A DNA stretch of 15,540 nt from an uncultured Oscillospiraceae bacterium. Its GTDB lineage: Bacteria > Bacillota > Clostridia > Oscillospirales > Oscillospiraceae. The position numbers and the translations under genes were made by a program. Location of the stretch: assembly GCA_910587255.1 (NCBI GenBank), contig CAJUKT010000113.1:1-15540 (forward strand). The letters are read 5' to 3'. The notes below the pieces were generated by a model, which saw nothing but the letters and a program-made list of their open reading frames with translations, was not told the origin of the DNA and ran no database searches. This document shows, piece by piece, positions 6,299-13,772 of this stretch (the stretch's first letter is position 1; each line of letters opens with the position of its first letter).

Positions 6299-7029
6299 AC
6301 GCACCGCCTCCCTTCGGACTTGGTGTTTCTGGTTTCAGTCAGGTATGCCTACGGCTTCCTCGACTTCCTGTTCACATACAATCTGCACTGACTATGCCCC
6401 TTCGCTCCACCCCCATTACAGGGGCTTCATCACTACTACGGGCTCCTGCCCCATGGATTTACAGGTCATTTCCTACCTGTGCGGCAAAGGTGTCACTTCA
6501 CTTACTCCAAATTTTTCTTTGAAGTGCCGTCCATGGTTCCTTTGTTCCCTATGCTTTAGCTTTACATATCGGTTTTAGCCCGTCCCTCTGGCCCGACTGC
6601 CATCTTTGGCTGGTGTGAGCTTCTGCCAAAGACATTCGACCTTTGCGGTTTTCTGCTGTCCTCCGCGGGTGGAAGCGTCGAACAGCGGCAGTACCCCATA
6701 CAGGGGCTGATGGCTGTGTAATCATCCTCTTCTTTACGAGCCGTACTCTCAGGACTTTTGTCGGTTGCAACAAGATATACTGGACATGACCGATTTATAG
6801 CCTCCTGCGGGCACAACCGTCTCAGATTGTGCTACCGCTCTTTACCGAGCTTCGTACATCCCATATGACACTGTGGGTGCACGTCGGAGAATTAGAGTTT
6901 TTGTTACCCGTCACACCGGGTCAGGCAGGTTCTTCCCCTGCCAAATCAAGCATAGAGTTCAGATTTCTTGCGAAATCTGCCTTGTTTTATTGCGTGTTTT
7001 CACGCAGATTGTCAAGGAACAAAGCGCAC
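6299..7029 (-). ncRNA. 5' ribozyme part of group II intron 1 (domain I through the start of domain IV)
   Basis: These 731 nt have no credible gene. They show RNA structure: an 8-bp perfect stem with a GCAA (GNRA) tetraloop at 6960-6979, a 6-bp stem TGCGTG/CACGCA at 6991-7006, and complementary CCTTG/CAAGG around them near the 5' end. This fits group II domain I. Exon-binding sites were not confidently located. Confidence 0.75.
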
Positions 7030-8828
7030 CCGCCCCAAAAATAGTTGACTTTGCCTACAAGCTGGAGGGCCGTCTGTACGGCCTCCCGGCGGGCCGGGTC
7101 CAGATCGTCCGGCAGGGCGTTCAGCACTTCCCGCACGTCTGCGCTGGTGATGGCAAGGCTCCCGGCCAGGGAGGTCAGCGCGGCCCGGTCAGACAGCAGT
7201 TCGTCAAGGGCGCTGTTTTGGTAGTCGGAGAAGGCATAGGAGACACGCATATCGTCCGCTGTCCTGGGTGTGATGGTGATATGCAGGATCGTTTCCGTCC
7301 ATGCCTCTGCGGTGCCGCTGGCGGGGTGGTCAACGCTCTCCTCCGACACGGTGATCCCGGTCATATCCCAAAATACGGCGGTCAGTTTGCTTACCCTGTC
7401 CGGGTCCAGTGTGGCCACGTCCAGGCCGTCCACATTTGCCCCGGCTGTCTTGACGGCGAATACCGCCAGCACCTCGGCCCAATCCGGGGCCTGCCCATCC
7501 AGGGTGATGGTGTCATAGTCTCCGGCTTGCAGCAGCTCCAACCGGGAATTGTAGGCCATGTTGACCGTCCCCACCGCCTGGGCCACGGATACGGTGTCCG
7601 GGGCGTTGGACTCCTGGGCAAAGAACAGGCCGAAGGGAGAATTGGCGATGGCGGCGATCACCACGACTACTACCAGGGCCAGCAGCAGGATACCGCCTCC
7701 AACGATACCGGCCAGGGCGCTGACAAGGGCAGACGCCGCCTTTGTCACGGCAACCGCCGCTTTTTTCAGAACCACGGCTGAGGTTTTTGCCGCTTTCCCG
7801 GCCTGCTGTACGGCCCGCTGGGTCATGCGCCGCTGGGCGTTCTGCCGGATGCCCCGAACAGGCCGGGAGACAGCGGACTTGATGGGGACACGACCCGTCT
7901 TGGGGCCGGAAACGCCTTTTCGGTAGACGGCCCCCCGGATTTTTGGGGCGCTGCCCTTGCTGGCGGTTCTCTTGCGCGGGAGTAGCTTCCGTCCTGCATC
8001 GTGGGCGGAGGGAGCGGCGCTGGGGACTTTGCGCGGGCCGGGGCTTCCCGGCTGGCGGGTAATGCTGGACCGGGATTTGTTCAACATCTGCCGCTGGACC
8101 TCCCGCCTGGGCTGGGCGGCGCTCGACCTAACCCCCGGCTGGCCTGCGGCGCGGGCGGCGGAACGTCCCGCCGCTGGGGGTGTTGGGCGCTCTTTGGATG
8201 ATGGGATGGATGGGGTTGATTTGATAGATGGGATAGATTGATTTGCGAGAGAAGAAGGTTTTTCTTTTATGCTGGGGGGCGCGGCCCTGGACCGCTGTTC
8301 TTTCAGCCGGACGGTGGGGCGCTCTTTGATCCGCATGGTGCGGGCGGGCGCGTCTGCTGGTGCGGCGGAAGTTGCTGGCGCGGAGTGCTCCGCGGGGGCC
8401 GCTGGCGTGCGCTGCCCCTTCACCTGGGCCGCCCGCTCCTTTGGCGAGGGCCCCGGACGCTGGCGGGGGCTGGCATTGGTTTGGCGGTACGGCGGGCTTT
8501 CGCCCTCCGGGGCGTCCGCAGGGCCGCCAGCCTCCGGCATATCCCTGGGCCGCTCCTTGATCCGCTTGTCCGGCTGGTGGTCAGAACGGGGCCGCTCATG
8601 GGTCAGCAGCTCACCCACGGCCCAGCTCCCGGCCCCCTCCACCTGATCGACGGCCTGAACCTCGGCGCTGCCGCTCTCCGGCTGGCGCTGGTCAAGCTGC
8701 TGGACATACTTATCCTTCAGGAGCTTGGCCGCCTGCTTTGCGGAAATGGCTGGCTGTGACCGGGCGGCTGCTTTCCCGGCGTTCTTTTTGGTTTTCGCCC
8801 CCTTGGGCTTTTCTTTGGGTGACGGCAT
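7030..8828 (-). CDS. Membrane-anchored C40 (NlpC/P60) conjugation peptidase, exon 1
   Basis: The first 599 residues, plus two bases of codon 600, of a protein that is 737 residues after splicing. Residues 1 to about 370 are a basic, Pro/Ala/Ser/Arg-rich, probably disordered tail with repeated KE(K/R/Q)P-like motifs (SPKEKPK, RIKERPR, SPKERAA, RIKERPT, SIKEKPS, SSKERPT). One membrane helix follows near 376-397 (GILLLALVVVVVIAAIA), then an outside region up to the VGKVNYFWGG that opens the peptidase domain. The tail would be cytoplasmic and the enzyme outside, as expected for a wall-opening conjugation protein. ATG 8828 has GGGGGA five bases upstream; the frame open further to 9494 is antisense to another gene. 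Unspliced, it reads 13 codons into the intron (TGC onward) and stops at 6987. Confidence 0.88.
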
Positions 8829-8896
8829 GATATTCCCCCTTTTTACAAAATAACACTCCCGGTATGAAAATTGAGATATACAAAACGGCGCGGCCA

Positions 8897-8905
8897 TGGT
8901 AGAAT
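8897..8905 (+). promoter_or_regulatory. Extended -10 promoter of the plus-strand gene
   Basis: TGG TAGAAT forms an extended -10 box. A start near 8912 would place the G-rich ribosome site at once downstream. No good -35 hexamer is visible, as is common for extended -10 promoters. It lies in the 99-bp divergent gap before the C40 gene, where I found no convincing minus-strand promoter. Confidence 0.45.
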
Positions 8906-8927
8906 GTGGACGATGGGGGTGATCCCG

Positions 8928-9497
8928 TTGGGCCTTACTCTTGAAATGTTGGTTTCGGAAAATTCCTTTGCCCGCAGGCTGGAAAAGCAGATGGACTTTG
9001 ACTGGCTGATAAACCAGGTGAAGCCCTATTTCCCGGATGCCCAGGACAGGACCGCCGCGCCGGTCCGGGCGCTCTGCCTTGTTCTGCTGGAGCACCTGGA
9101 GCCCTATGGCCTGCCCTGTGGGGACAAGCCCTTCCTGGCGTCGATCTATGAGAACTGGCGTGACAACAACGCCTATATGTGGCTGCTGCAAGGAGTCCCT
9201 TGGGATATTCCGGCCTATCAAGCACTCTCCGATTTTGGAGACATCCCGGCCTTTGCGGATATTGTTTATCCCGTTGCCGATAAGCTCCCGCCGGAAGTGC
9301 TGCGGGGGCTGCTGACCCATGTCCTGACCAACTGCGCGGCCAGCCGTATCGCGGCGGAATATCCAGACCAGCCGTTGTATTACATGAACAGCCTCCCAAA
9401 TGGGGAGCAGGCCGACGAAGTAGAGCGGCTGGCCCGTGACTATGCGGAGCAGTTTTATCAGGAGATTGCCGCGTACCGGGAGTTGGCGGTTCAATAG
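8928..9497 (+). CDS. Small protein resembling the N-terminal domain of IS1182-type transposases (DUF772-like)
   Basis: 189 residues from a TTG start at 8928 that follows GGGGGTGA; ATG 8913 is an alternative. The order SFARRLEKQMDFDWLINQV, then APVRALCLVLLEHL, then NAYMWLLQGVPWDIPAYQALSDF echoes the N-terminal DUF772 region of IS1182/IS5-like transposases, where such helices precede the catalytic DDE domain. No DDE domain is present and the frame is intact, so this may be a domesticated DNA-binding domain or an unrelated helical protein with a similar pattern. The C-terminal part (YYMNSLPNGEQADEVERLARDYAEQFYQEIAAY) is helical and acidic. It stands alone on the plus strand between C40 and VirB4, with its own likely promoter and a terminator 4 bp after the stop, suggesting a maintained gene. 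Confidence 0.7.
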   Translation: MGLTLEMLVSENSFARRLEKQMDFDWLINQVKPYFPDAQDRTAAPVRALCLVLLEHLEPYGLPCGDKPFLASIYENWRDNNAYMWLLQGVPWDIPAYQALSDFGDIPAFADIVYPVADKLPPEVLRGLLTHVLTNCAASRIAAEYPDQPLYYMNSLPNGEQADEVERLARDYAEQFYQEIAAYRELAVQ

Positions 9498-9500
9498 AAA

Positions 9501-9534
9501 ATCAGCCCTCCACCAGCGGCGGTGAAGGGCTGAT
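9501..9534 (-). terminator. Terminator downstream of virB4 (possibly bidirectional)
   Basis: Arms ATCAGCCCT and AGGGCTGAT (9 bp), plus CACC/GGTG inside after a mismatch. On the minus strand it is followed by TTTTCTATT. It sits directly beyond palindrome copy 4, and its other side begins 4 bp after the stop of the plus-strand gene, so it can serve both. Confidence 0.82.
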
Positions 9535-9559
9535 AATGCGTCTCAAGTTGAGACGCATT
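9535..9559. repeat. Palindromic repeat, copy 4 of 5
   Basis: Arm AATGCGTCTCAA, centre G, arm TTGAGACGCATT, right flank TCGACAGG. It lies 12 bp beyond the virB4 stop and abuts the terminator hairpin, the same arrangement as copy 3. Confidence 0.95.
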
Positions 9560-9571
9560 TCGACAGGATTT

Positions 9572-11902
9572 TTACTTATCTCCGGGAGTGGTGGTCATCA
9601 AACGGTAGAGCTCGGTGTCCCTGGGGAACTCGTTGGCGAAGGGGACGATGGAGCCGCCCACGCGGATCAGGCCGTGGCCCGCCTCGGCGCTGGTGATATA
9701 GGACATTTGATTTGTGGAGATATTCAGCAGCTTGGCAAGCTCGGCCCGGTCGGTGGCCGCCTGGTTCAGCAGCACCAAAAACTCGCTGTTGGCGAACATG
9801 AGCCGGGCGGTGTCGGAGCGCAGACACTCCTCCACGTTCTGCGTGGCGGCGGTCATGGCGGCGGCGTACTTTCTGAACCGCTTCCAGCACTTATACAGGA
9901 ACTGCGCGGAGTAGTAGTAGCGGAAGAACAAATACACCTCGTCCACGAATACCCATGTGTACTTCCCAGCCAGCCGGTTCGCCGCCACCCGGTTCTGAAT
10001 GGTCTCCAGGGTGACGTTCAGCGCCGTGGGCTTGAGCTGTTCGCCCATCTCATACAGGTCAAAGGAAATGATCCGGTTGGCAATATCCACGTTAGTCTCA
10101 TGGGCGAACATATTCAAGCTGCCCTCCACGAACAGCTCGGACGCCAGGGCCAGCTCCGCGGCCTCCCGTTCCGGCTGCCGCTTCAACTCGTTTCGCCAGT
10201 CGGAGAGGACCGGCTGCCGGGACTTGCCGCCGCTGGCGATCAGCTCATGGTAGACGCTGGCGGTACAGCGGTCAATGATAGACTTGTGGAAGGCCCCCAA
10301 CTGGCCCGCGCCCATCTGCTGTTCGCAAATGCTCATCAGCAGCTCGGACTTCATGGCTACGGGGTTTTCGCCTGTGCCGTAGCCCCTGGTGATCTCCAGA
10401 GGGTTGATGTGGTGGGGGCTGTTGGGAGAAATCTCGATCACGGCCCCACCCAGGGCGCGGGTCAGGTCTCCATATTCTCGCTCGGCGTCGATGATGATAA
10501 TATCATCGCTGGTGGACAGGGCGATGAAGGTAATGGCCTCCTTCATGCTGAAGGACTTGCCGGAGCCGGACACGCCCAGGATAAAGCCGTGGGGGTTCAA
10601 CAGGCGCTTGCGGTTGCAGATCAGCAGGTTTTTGCTGACGGCGTTCACGCCATAGTAGATGCCCCCGGCGTCCTGTATCTCCTGGACGCGGAAGGGCATG
10701 AGGACGGCGGCGCTCTCGGTGGTGAGGGTGCGGGTCGTCTTGACCCGGCGCAGGCCGTAGGGCAGGGCGGTGTTCAAGCCGTCCTCCTGCTGGTAGCGCA
10801 GGACGGAGAACTGGCAAAGGCTCTCGTTGCCGATGGCCTGCAAGGTCTCGGTGTCCGCGTCCAACTGCTCCAGCGTGTCGGCCATGTGGACCAGGGTGAC
10901 GTTGGCGAAGATCATGCGCTGGTCGCGGGTGCTGAGGTCGTCCAGAAATTCCTTGTTCTCCGCCCGGAGCTGTTCCAGCTCATAGGGGACGGTGGCGGTA
11001 AAGTTGTTGTTGGCGTTCTGCTTCTGCTGCCAGCGGGTGATGTCGCTCTCCACGCCCAGGATACGGGCCTGCATCTCCTTCACGGCCTCGTTGGTGGGGA
11101 TGGGGAGAATGTCGATGGACAGCATGAGGTTCCGGGAGAAGTCTGACAGGTCGGTAATCATGCGGTCCTTGATGTAGCTGGCATATTCCCGGAGGAACAG
11201 GACGCGGCCCACCTTGCCGCCCAGCTCGAAGTGGTCGGCCTTGAAGTGCATCCCATCCGGGGCGATGGCGTCCTTAAAATGATGGCCCCGGCGCATGGCG
11301 GCGGAGAGGTCGAATTGAAAATCCCGTTCCTCGCTGGGCCGGAAGAAGTCATGGAAGATCCGCAGGCGCTCATGGTTGTCCAGGGGCTTGGCCCCGCTGT
11401 CCAGCTTGCCGAAACTCTTGGACAGGTCGATGTCCACCCGCTTGAAAAAGGTGCGGGCCTCGTCGATGTTCTTCCGGGCGACGGAGATCGTGATGTACTT
11501 ATCCTGAATAAGATTGTTGCTCTCCAGCGCCTTCTCGGTGAGGATGCCGTTATATTCCTGGCGGTAGCGGTCCAGCTCGTCCCCTTTCAGCCGCATGAGG
11601 ACGCTGTGCTGGAAATCGGCGCCGTTGAGACGGCGGTTGTTGATGGTGATTTTGGCGGTGGCCCCGGTGGGCAGGCTGTTGAGCACGCCGCAGTAGGCCA
11701 GGAACATTTCCTGCTGGTCCTCATGGGACGCCACGGAGTAGTTGATGTCCGCAAAACGCCACGTCCGGCTGTACCGGCTGCGGCCCGTCTGCCAGATGCC
11801 GTCCCGGAACACCCGCTGGATGGGAATAGACTGCTGCACGCTGCGGGGGATTCTGAACGGTTCCCGTTCGCTCTTGTTGGCGGCGGCCAGGGTTTTAATC
11901 AT
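9572..11902 (-). CDS. virB4: VirB4-like conjugation ATPase
   Basis: A 776-residue cytoplasmic ATPase that powers assembly and DNA passage in type IV secretion. The N-terminal half (1-400) is the VirB4 structural domain. The RecA-like half has the Walker A motif GVSGSGKS (443-450), an acidic strand DDIIIIDAEREY (466-477), Walker B VFVDEVY (651-657), and the MTAATQNVEE segment near 680-690 typical of VirB4/TraC ATPases. Length fits Firmicutes VirB4 proteins. The ATG at 11902 overlaps the end of prgI by 8 bp, so the two are translationally coupled. VirB4 is followed by TAA, palindrome copy 4 and a terminator, which makes it the last gene of the main transfer operon. Confidence 0.97.
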   Translation of the reverse strand: MIKTLAAANKSEREPFRIPRSVQQSIPIQRVFRDGIWQTGRSRYSRTWRFADINYSVASHEDQQEMFLAYCGVLNSLPTGATAKITINNRRLNGADFQHSVLMRLKGDELDRYRQEYNGILTEKALESNNLIQDKYITISVARKNIDEARTFFKRVDIDLSKSFGKLDSGAKPLDNHERLRIFHDFFRPSEERDFQFDLSAAMRRGHHFKDAIAPDGMHFKADHFELGGKVGRVLFLREYASYIKDRMITDLSDFSRNLMLSIDILPIPTNEAVKEMQARILGVESDITRWQQKQNANNNFTATVPYELEQLRAENKEFLDDLSTRDQRMIFANVTLVHMADTLEQLDADTETLQAIGNESLCQFSVLRYQQEDGLNTALPYGLRRVKTTRTLTTESAAVLMPFRVQEIQDAGGIYYGVNAVSKNLLICNRKRLLNPHGFILGVSGSGKSFSMKEAITFIALSTSDDIIIIDAEREYGDLTRALGGAVIEISPNSPHHINPLEITRGYGTGENPVAMKSELLMSICEQQMGAGQLGAFHKSIIDRCTASVYHELIASGGKSRQPVLSDWRNELKRQPEREAAELALASELFVEGSLNMFAHETNVDIANRIISFDLYEMGEQLKPTALNVTLETIQNRVAANRLAGKYTWVFVDEVYLFFRYYYSAQFLYKCWKRFRKYAAAMTAATQNVEECLRSDTARLMFANSEFLVLLNQAATDRAELAKLLNISTNQMSYITSAEAGHGLIRVGGSIVPFANEFPRDTELYRLMTTTPGDK

Positions 11903-12239
11903 AGTCTTGTACCCCCTTCTTGGTCAGCGCCGCGCGGTAGAGGTTTTCCGATTGGAAGCTCCTCGGCCCGGCGCAGAGGAATTGAGATTTCAGATAGGCC
12001 CATACGAATTGCTCAAAGGTCATGCCGTTGAACTGGAAAAAGCCGGTGACGGCCACAGGAGCCGCCGCCACGATGCAGGCCCAGCTTGCGGTCTCCGGGC
12101 CGGTGATGGTTTTCAGAAGGAAGTACACGCCCACGGCCACACCGACGGCCAGCACCGCGCAAACGAACTGCCGGACGGACAGGCCGAAGAAAATGGTCTC
12201 CTTATGCTGGCGTACTTCCTTGGGAATTTTGATTTCCAT
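11895..12239 (-). CDS. prgI: PrgI-family conjugation membrane protein
   Basis: A 114-residue protein with the PrgI signature: the opening MEIKIPKEVRQHKETIFFGLSVRQ, two membrane helices (about 27-43 FVCAVLAVGVAVGVYFL and 51-68), then FNGMTFEQFVWAYLKSQF. PrgI (VirB3-like) is an inner-membrane channel part that normally pairs with VirB4, exactly as here. ATG 12239 has AAGGAG seven bases upstream; the open frame up to 12311 is antisense to the neighbouring plus-strand gene and does not belong. Upstream, its transcript must cross that oppositely oriented gene to join virB6. Confidence 0.93.
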   Translation of the reverse strand: MEIKIPKEVRQHKETIFFGLSVRQFVCAVLAVGVAVGVYFLLKTITGPETASWACIVAAAPVAVTGFFQFNGMTFEQFVWAYLKSQFLCAGPRSFQSENLYRAALTKKGVQDYD

Positions 12240-12257
12240 AAAATATCTCCTTATAGT
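12229..12257 (+). promoter_or_regulatory. Promoter of the embedded membrane-protein gene
   Basis: TTGATT (12229-12234), a 17-nt spacer and TATAGT (12252-12257). It overlaps the start codon and ribosome binding site of prgI on the other strand, so the two genes may interfere with each other's expression. Confidence 0.55.
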
Positions 12258-12281
12258 TAAGAATAATAAAGAGGTGTCATC

Positions 12282-12842
12282 ATGACAGATCGAGAATATA
12301 GTTTTTGGCAAAAAACATTGGAACGTAATGTTAGCATGAGAACAAATCTTTTAACATTTTCATTTACCACAGTCTTAGCAATTTTAGGTATTGCCATATC
12401 GAACAACAGTGAAAATGTAAATCCACTTGTATATTTAGTTCCGTACATTCTTATAATTCCGTTTGAGGGACGTATTGCATATTATCGCTTGATTCATGCA
12501 CGTATTAGTGCATATTTAGAGATGGTTGTTCCAGAAGATACAACTTTAGATACTATTGGAGTCCATGTTCCAGAAAAGCAAACAAAGTTTTTTGATGTTA
12601 TCGCTGCATTGAATAATTATGAAATGTTTTTACTTTCACTTGCAACAGCGATTGTTTTTTACCTCAAATATCCATTTCCATCTCTAAACGCGTATTCAAG
12701 AATAGATTGGCTAATGTTTGTCGTCCCCTTTATCCTTTCTGGCTTTGTTTTTTTGATTACGGCATATGCCTTTGACTATGGCAAATGGAAAGAACGTTAT
12801 CGTGATGAGTGGAATAAGTATGGCCCACTGTTATGGCTATAA
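12282..12842 (+). CDS. AT-rich four-helix membrane protein of unknown function
   Basis: A 186-residue protein that I do not recognise. Four likely membrane helices are near 23-40, 48-62, 113-129 and 142-164. The loop between helices 2 and 3 (65-110) is polar (FEGRIAYYRLIHARISAYLEMVVPE), and both ends are charged and probably cytoplasmic (N-terminal SFWQKTLERNVSMR; C-terminal YGKWKERYRDEWNKY). ATG 12282 follows AAAGAGGTG. It is clearly AT-rich against GC-rich neighbours, and it points opposite to the transfer operon: head-to-head with prgI (42 bp gap) and overlapping the end of virB6 by 6 bp. Possible roles are entry exclusion, immunity or a membrane-active conflict effector; all are inference from position and topology. 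Confidence 0.85.
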   Translation: MTDREYSFWQKTLERNVSMRTNLLTFSFTTVLAILGIAISNNSENVNPLVYLVPYILIIPFEGRIAYYRLIHARISAYLEMVVPEDTTLDTIGVHVPEKQTKFFDVIAALNNYEMFLLSLATAIVFYLKYPFPSLNAYSRIDWLMFVVPFILSGFVFLITAYAFDYGKWKERYRDEWNKYGPLLWL

Positions 12843-13676
12843 GCCAAACATTTCCTTTACAATCCGCTCCGCGCCCTTCACCAGCCCCACCAGCACCAAC
12901 ATATTGAAAATGGTTTCCCCGATGTACTGCCAGCTCATGGTGACGGCGGACAGAGAGGTGTCCACCACGGGGGTGCCGCTGGACATAAAAGCGGAGAAGA
13001 TCAGGCAGGCCAGCACGATGATGGCCCCCTCCAGGCACACGCCCACATAGCTTTTCAGGAAAGCGGTCCCGGCAAAGCTGGTGCCCTCCCCGGCAAAGGA
13101 CGCCAGGGGCAGCGGGGCCAGGGCGGTATAGAAGTACAGCCGGAAAAAGCGGCCATATACGGTGAGGATCAGGATAAAGGACATGACGGTGATAAACAGG
13201 CTGCCCAGCAGGGACACCAGCCACAAAGGGATGCTGGCGAGAAAGCCCACGCCCTCGACGGCGTCCACGATCTCCTGGGGGACGGCGATGCTGGCGGCGG
13301 CCATACCGCCGATACCGCCCATGACGGTCTGCACAATGCCGCCGCAGACGGAGAAAATGCCGGTCATAATTTCCATGGCGTAGCCGACGGCCACCTTTGC
13401 CAGCACAAAGCGGATGAAATGCCGCAGCACAAATTCCGGGCGCTGGAAGTCCCGAAAGCTGGCGGCGGTCTGGAAAATGCTCATAGCGAAGAACAGCACC
13501 AGCAGGCCGTAGCCCACGGCCTTCATCGCGTCGTTGATGGTAACGATTGTGCCCCATACGGTGCCGCCCCGGAAGGTCTCCGGCGTGGTGGTGATAAGGG
13601 ACCATATCTCCGTCAGCTTGCCATTCCAGGTATTGAAGGCCGATTGCAGGTTTCCAACGATCCAGTTGTCGCTCAA
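12837..13676 (-). CDS. VirB6/TrbL-like conjugation membrane protein
   Basis: A 279-residue polytopic protein with at least five hydrophobic segments: about 53-72 (AVGYGLLVLFFAMSIFQTAA), 90-125, 145-175 (IPLWLVSLLGSLFITVMSFILIL), 210-235 (GVCLEGAIIVLACLIFSAFM) and near 256-268. The YFYTALAPLPLASFAGEG segment is typical of the VirB6/TrbL-like proteins of clostridial ICEs. It forms part of the inner-membrane channel. No ATG suits the frame; TTG at 13676 lies 10 bases after AGGAGG (AGGAGGTGA) and begins MSDNW, so it is used. The ribosome site directly abuts palindrome copy 5. The stop (TAG 12837-12839) overlaps the end of the plus-strand membrane-protein gene. Confidence 0.9.
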   Translation of the reverse strand: MSDNWIVGNLQSAFNTWNGKLTEIWSLITTTPETFRGGTVWGTIVTINDAMKAVGYGLLVLFFAMSIFQTAASFRDFQRPEFVLRHFIRFVLAKVAVGYAMEIMTGIFSVCGGIVQTVMGGIGGMAAASIAVPQEIVDAVEGVGFLASIPLWLVSLLGSLFITVMSFILILTVYGRFFRLYFYTALAPLPLASFAGEGTSFAGTAFLKSYVGVCLEGAIIVLACLIFSAFMSSGTPVVDTSLSAVTMSWQYIGETIFNMLVLVGLVKGAERIVKEMFGL

Positions 13677-13692
13677 AAGAAAGTCACCTCCT

Positions 13693-13717
13693 AATGCGTC
13701 TCAAATTGAGACGCATT
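13693..13717. repeat. Palindromic repeat, copy 5 of 5, beside the virB6 ribosome site
   Basis: Arm AATGCGTCTCAA, centre A, arm TTGAGACGCATT, right flank TCGACAAT. On the minus strand the second arm runs straight into AGGAGGTGA, the virB6-like Shine-Dalgarno. There is no U-tract, so here it is not a usual terminator; it could shape translation or mRNA processing. Confidence 0.95.
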
Positions 13718-13738
13718 TCGACAATATATTATAAGGTA

Positions 13739-13762
13739 GGGGCGGGCGCTGCGGCCCGCCCC
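13739..13762 (-). terminator. Strong GC hairpin after the pilin gene
   Basis: Arms GGGGCGGGC and GCCCGCCCC (9 GC pairs, 6-nt loop) start 10 bp beyond the pilin stop codon. On the minus strand it is followed by TACCTTATAAT, too poor in U for a strong terminator. It may be a partial terminator or a 3'-end stabiliser that favours pilin mRNA over the virB6 part of the operon. Confidence 0.5.
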
Positions 13763-13772
13763 CCTGGGCGGC

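Larger units (their letters stand above)
4323..7029 (-). mobile_element. Complete group II intron (2707 nt) inserted in the C40 peptidase gene
   Basis: The 5' end is GTGCG (minus, from 7029), matching the GUGYG consensus; the 3' end is ...CAGGAT, matching AY. Boundaries were set by restoring the C40 reading frame. Inside are a structured 5' region (6299-7029), an intron-encoded reverse transcriptase (4415-6298), and a canonical 34-nt domain V (4367-4400) followed by domain VI. The intron lies in the sense orientation, so it can splice from the mRNA. Splicing and retrohoming need the ribozyme together with the maturase. Base composition is lower in GC than the host gene, consistent with separate acquisition. 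Confidence 0.92.

Noticed and set aside
6873..7781. Plus-strand frame across the intron 5' end and C40 exon 1
   Set aside because: It crosses the intron boundary and is antisense to both; composition is that of a shadow frame.
8829..9494. N-terminal extension of the C40 peptidase frame to 9494
   Set aside because: It is antisense to the credible plus-strand gene at 8928-9497, and a good ribosome site precedes the ATG at 8828.
9536..11146. Long plus-strand open frame opposite virB4
   Set aside because: It is a GC-rich mirror of virB4, full of Gly/Val/His/Gln with no domain pattern and no matching ribosome site; virB4 on the other strand explains the region.
12240..12281. Promoter for prgI on the minus strand (ATGACA...TATAAG)
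   Set aside because: The spacing is 19 nt and the -10 box would overlap the ribosome binding site, leaving almost no leader.
1866..13717. Palindromes as a CRISPR array
   Set aside because: Only five copies, separated by about 1-5.7 kb of genes rather than short spacers.
13728..13756. TATAAT on the minus strand as a virB6 promoter
   Set aside because: The -10 match has only GC-rich hairpin sequence at the -35 distance, so there is no real support for a promoter.
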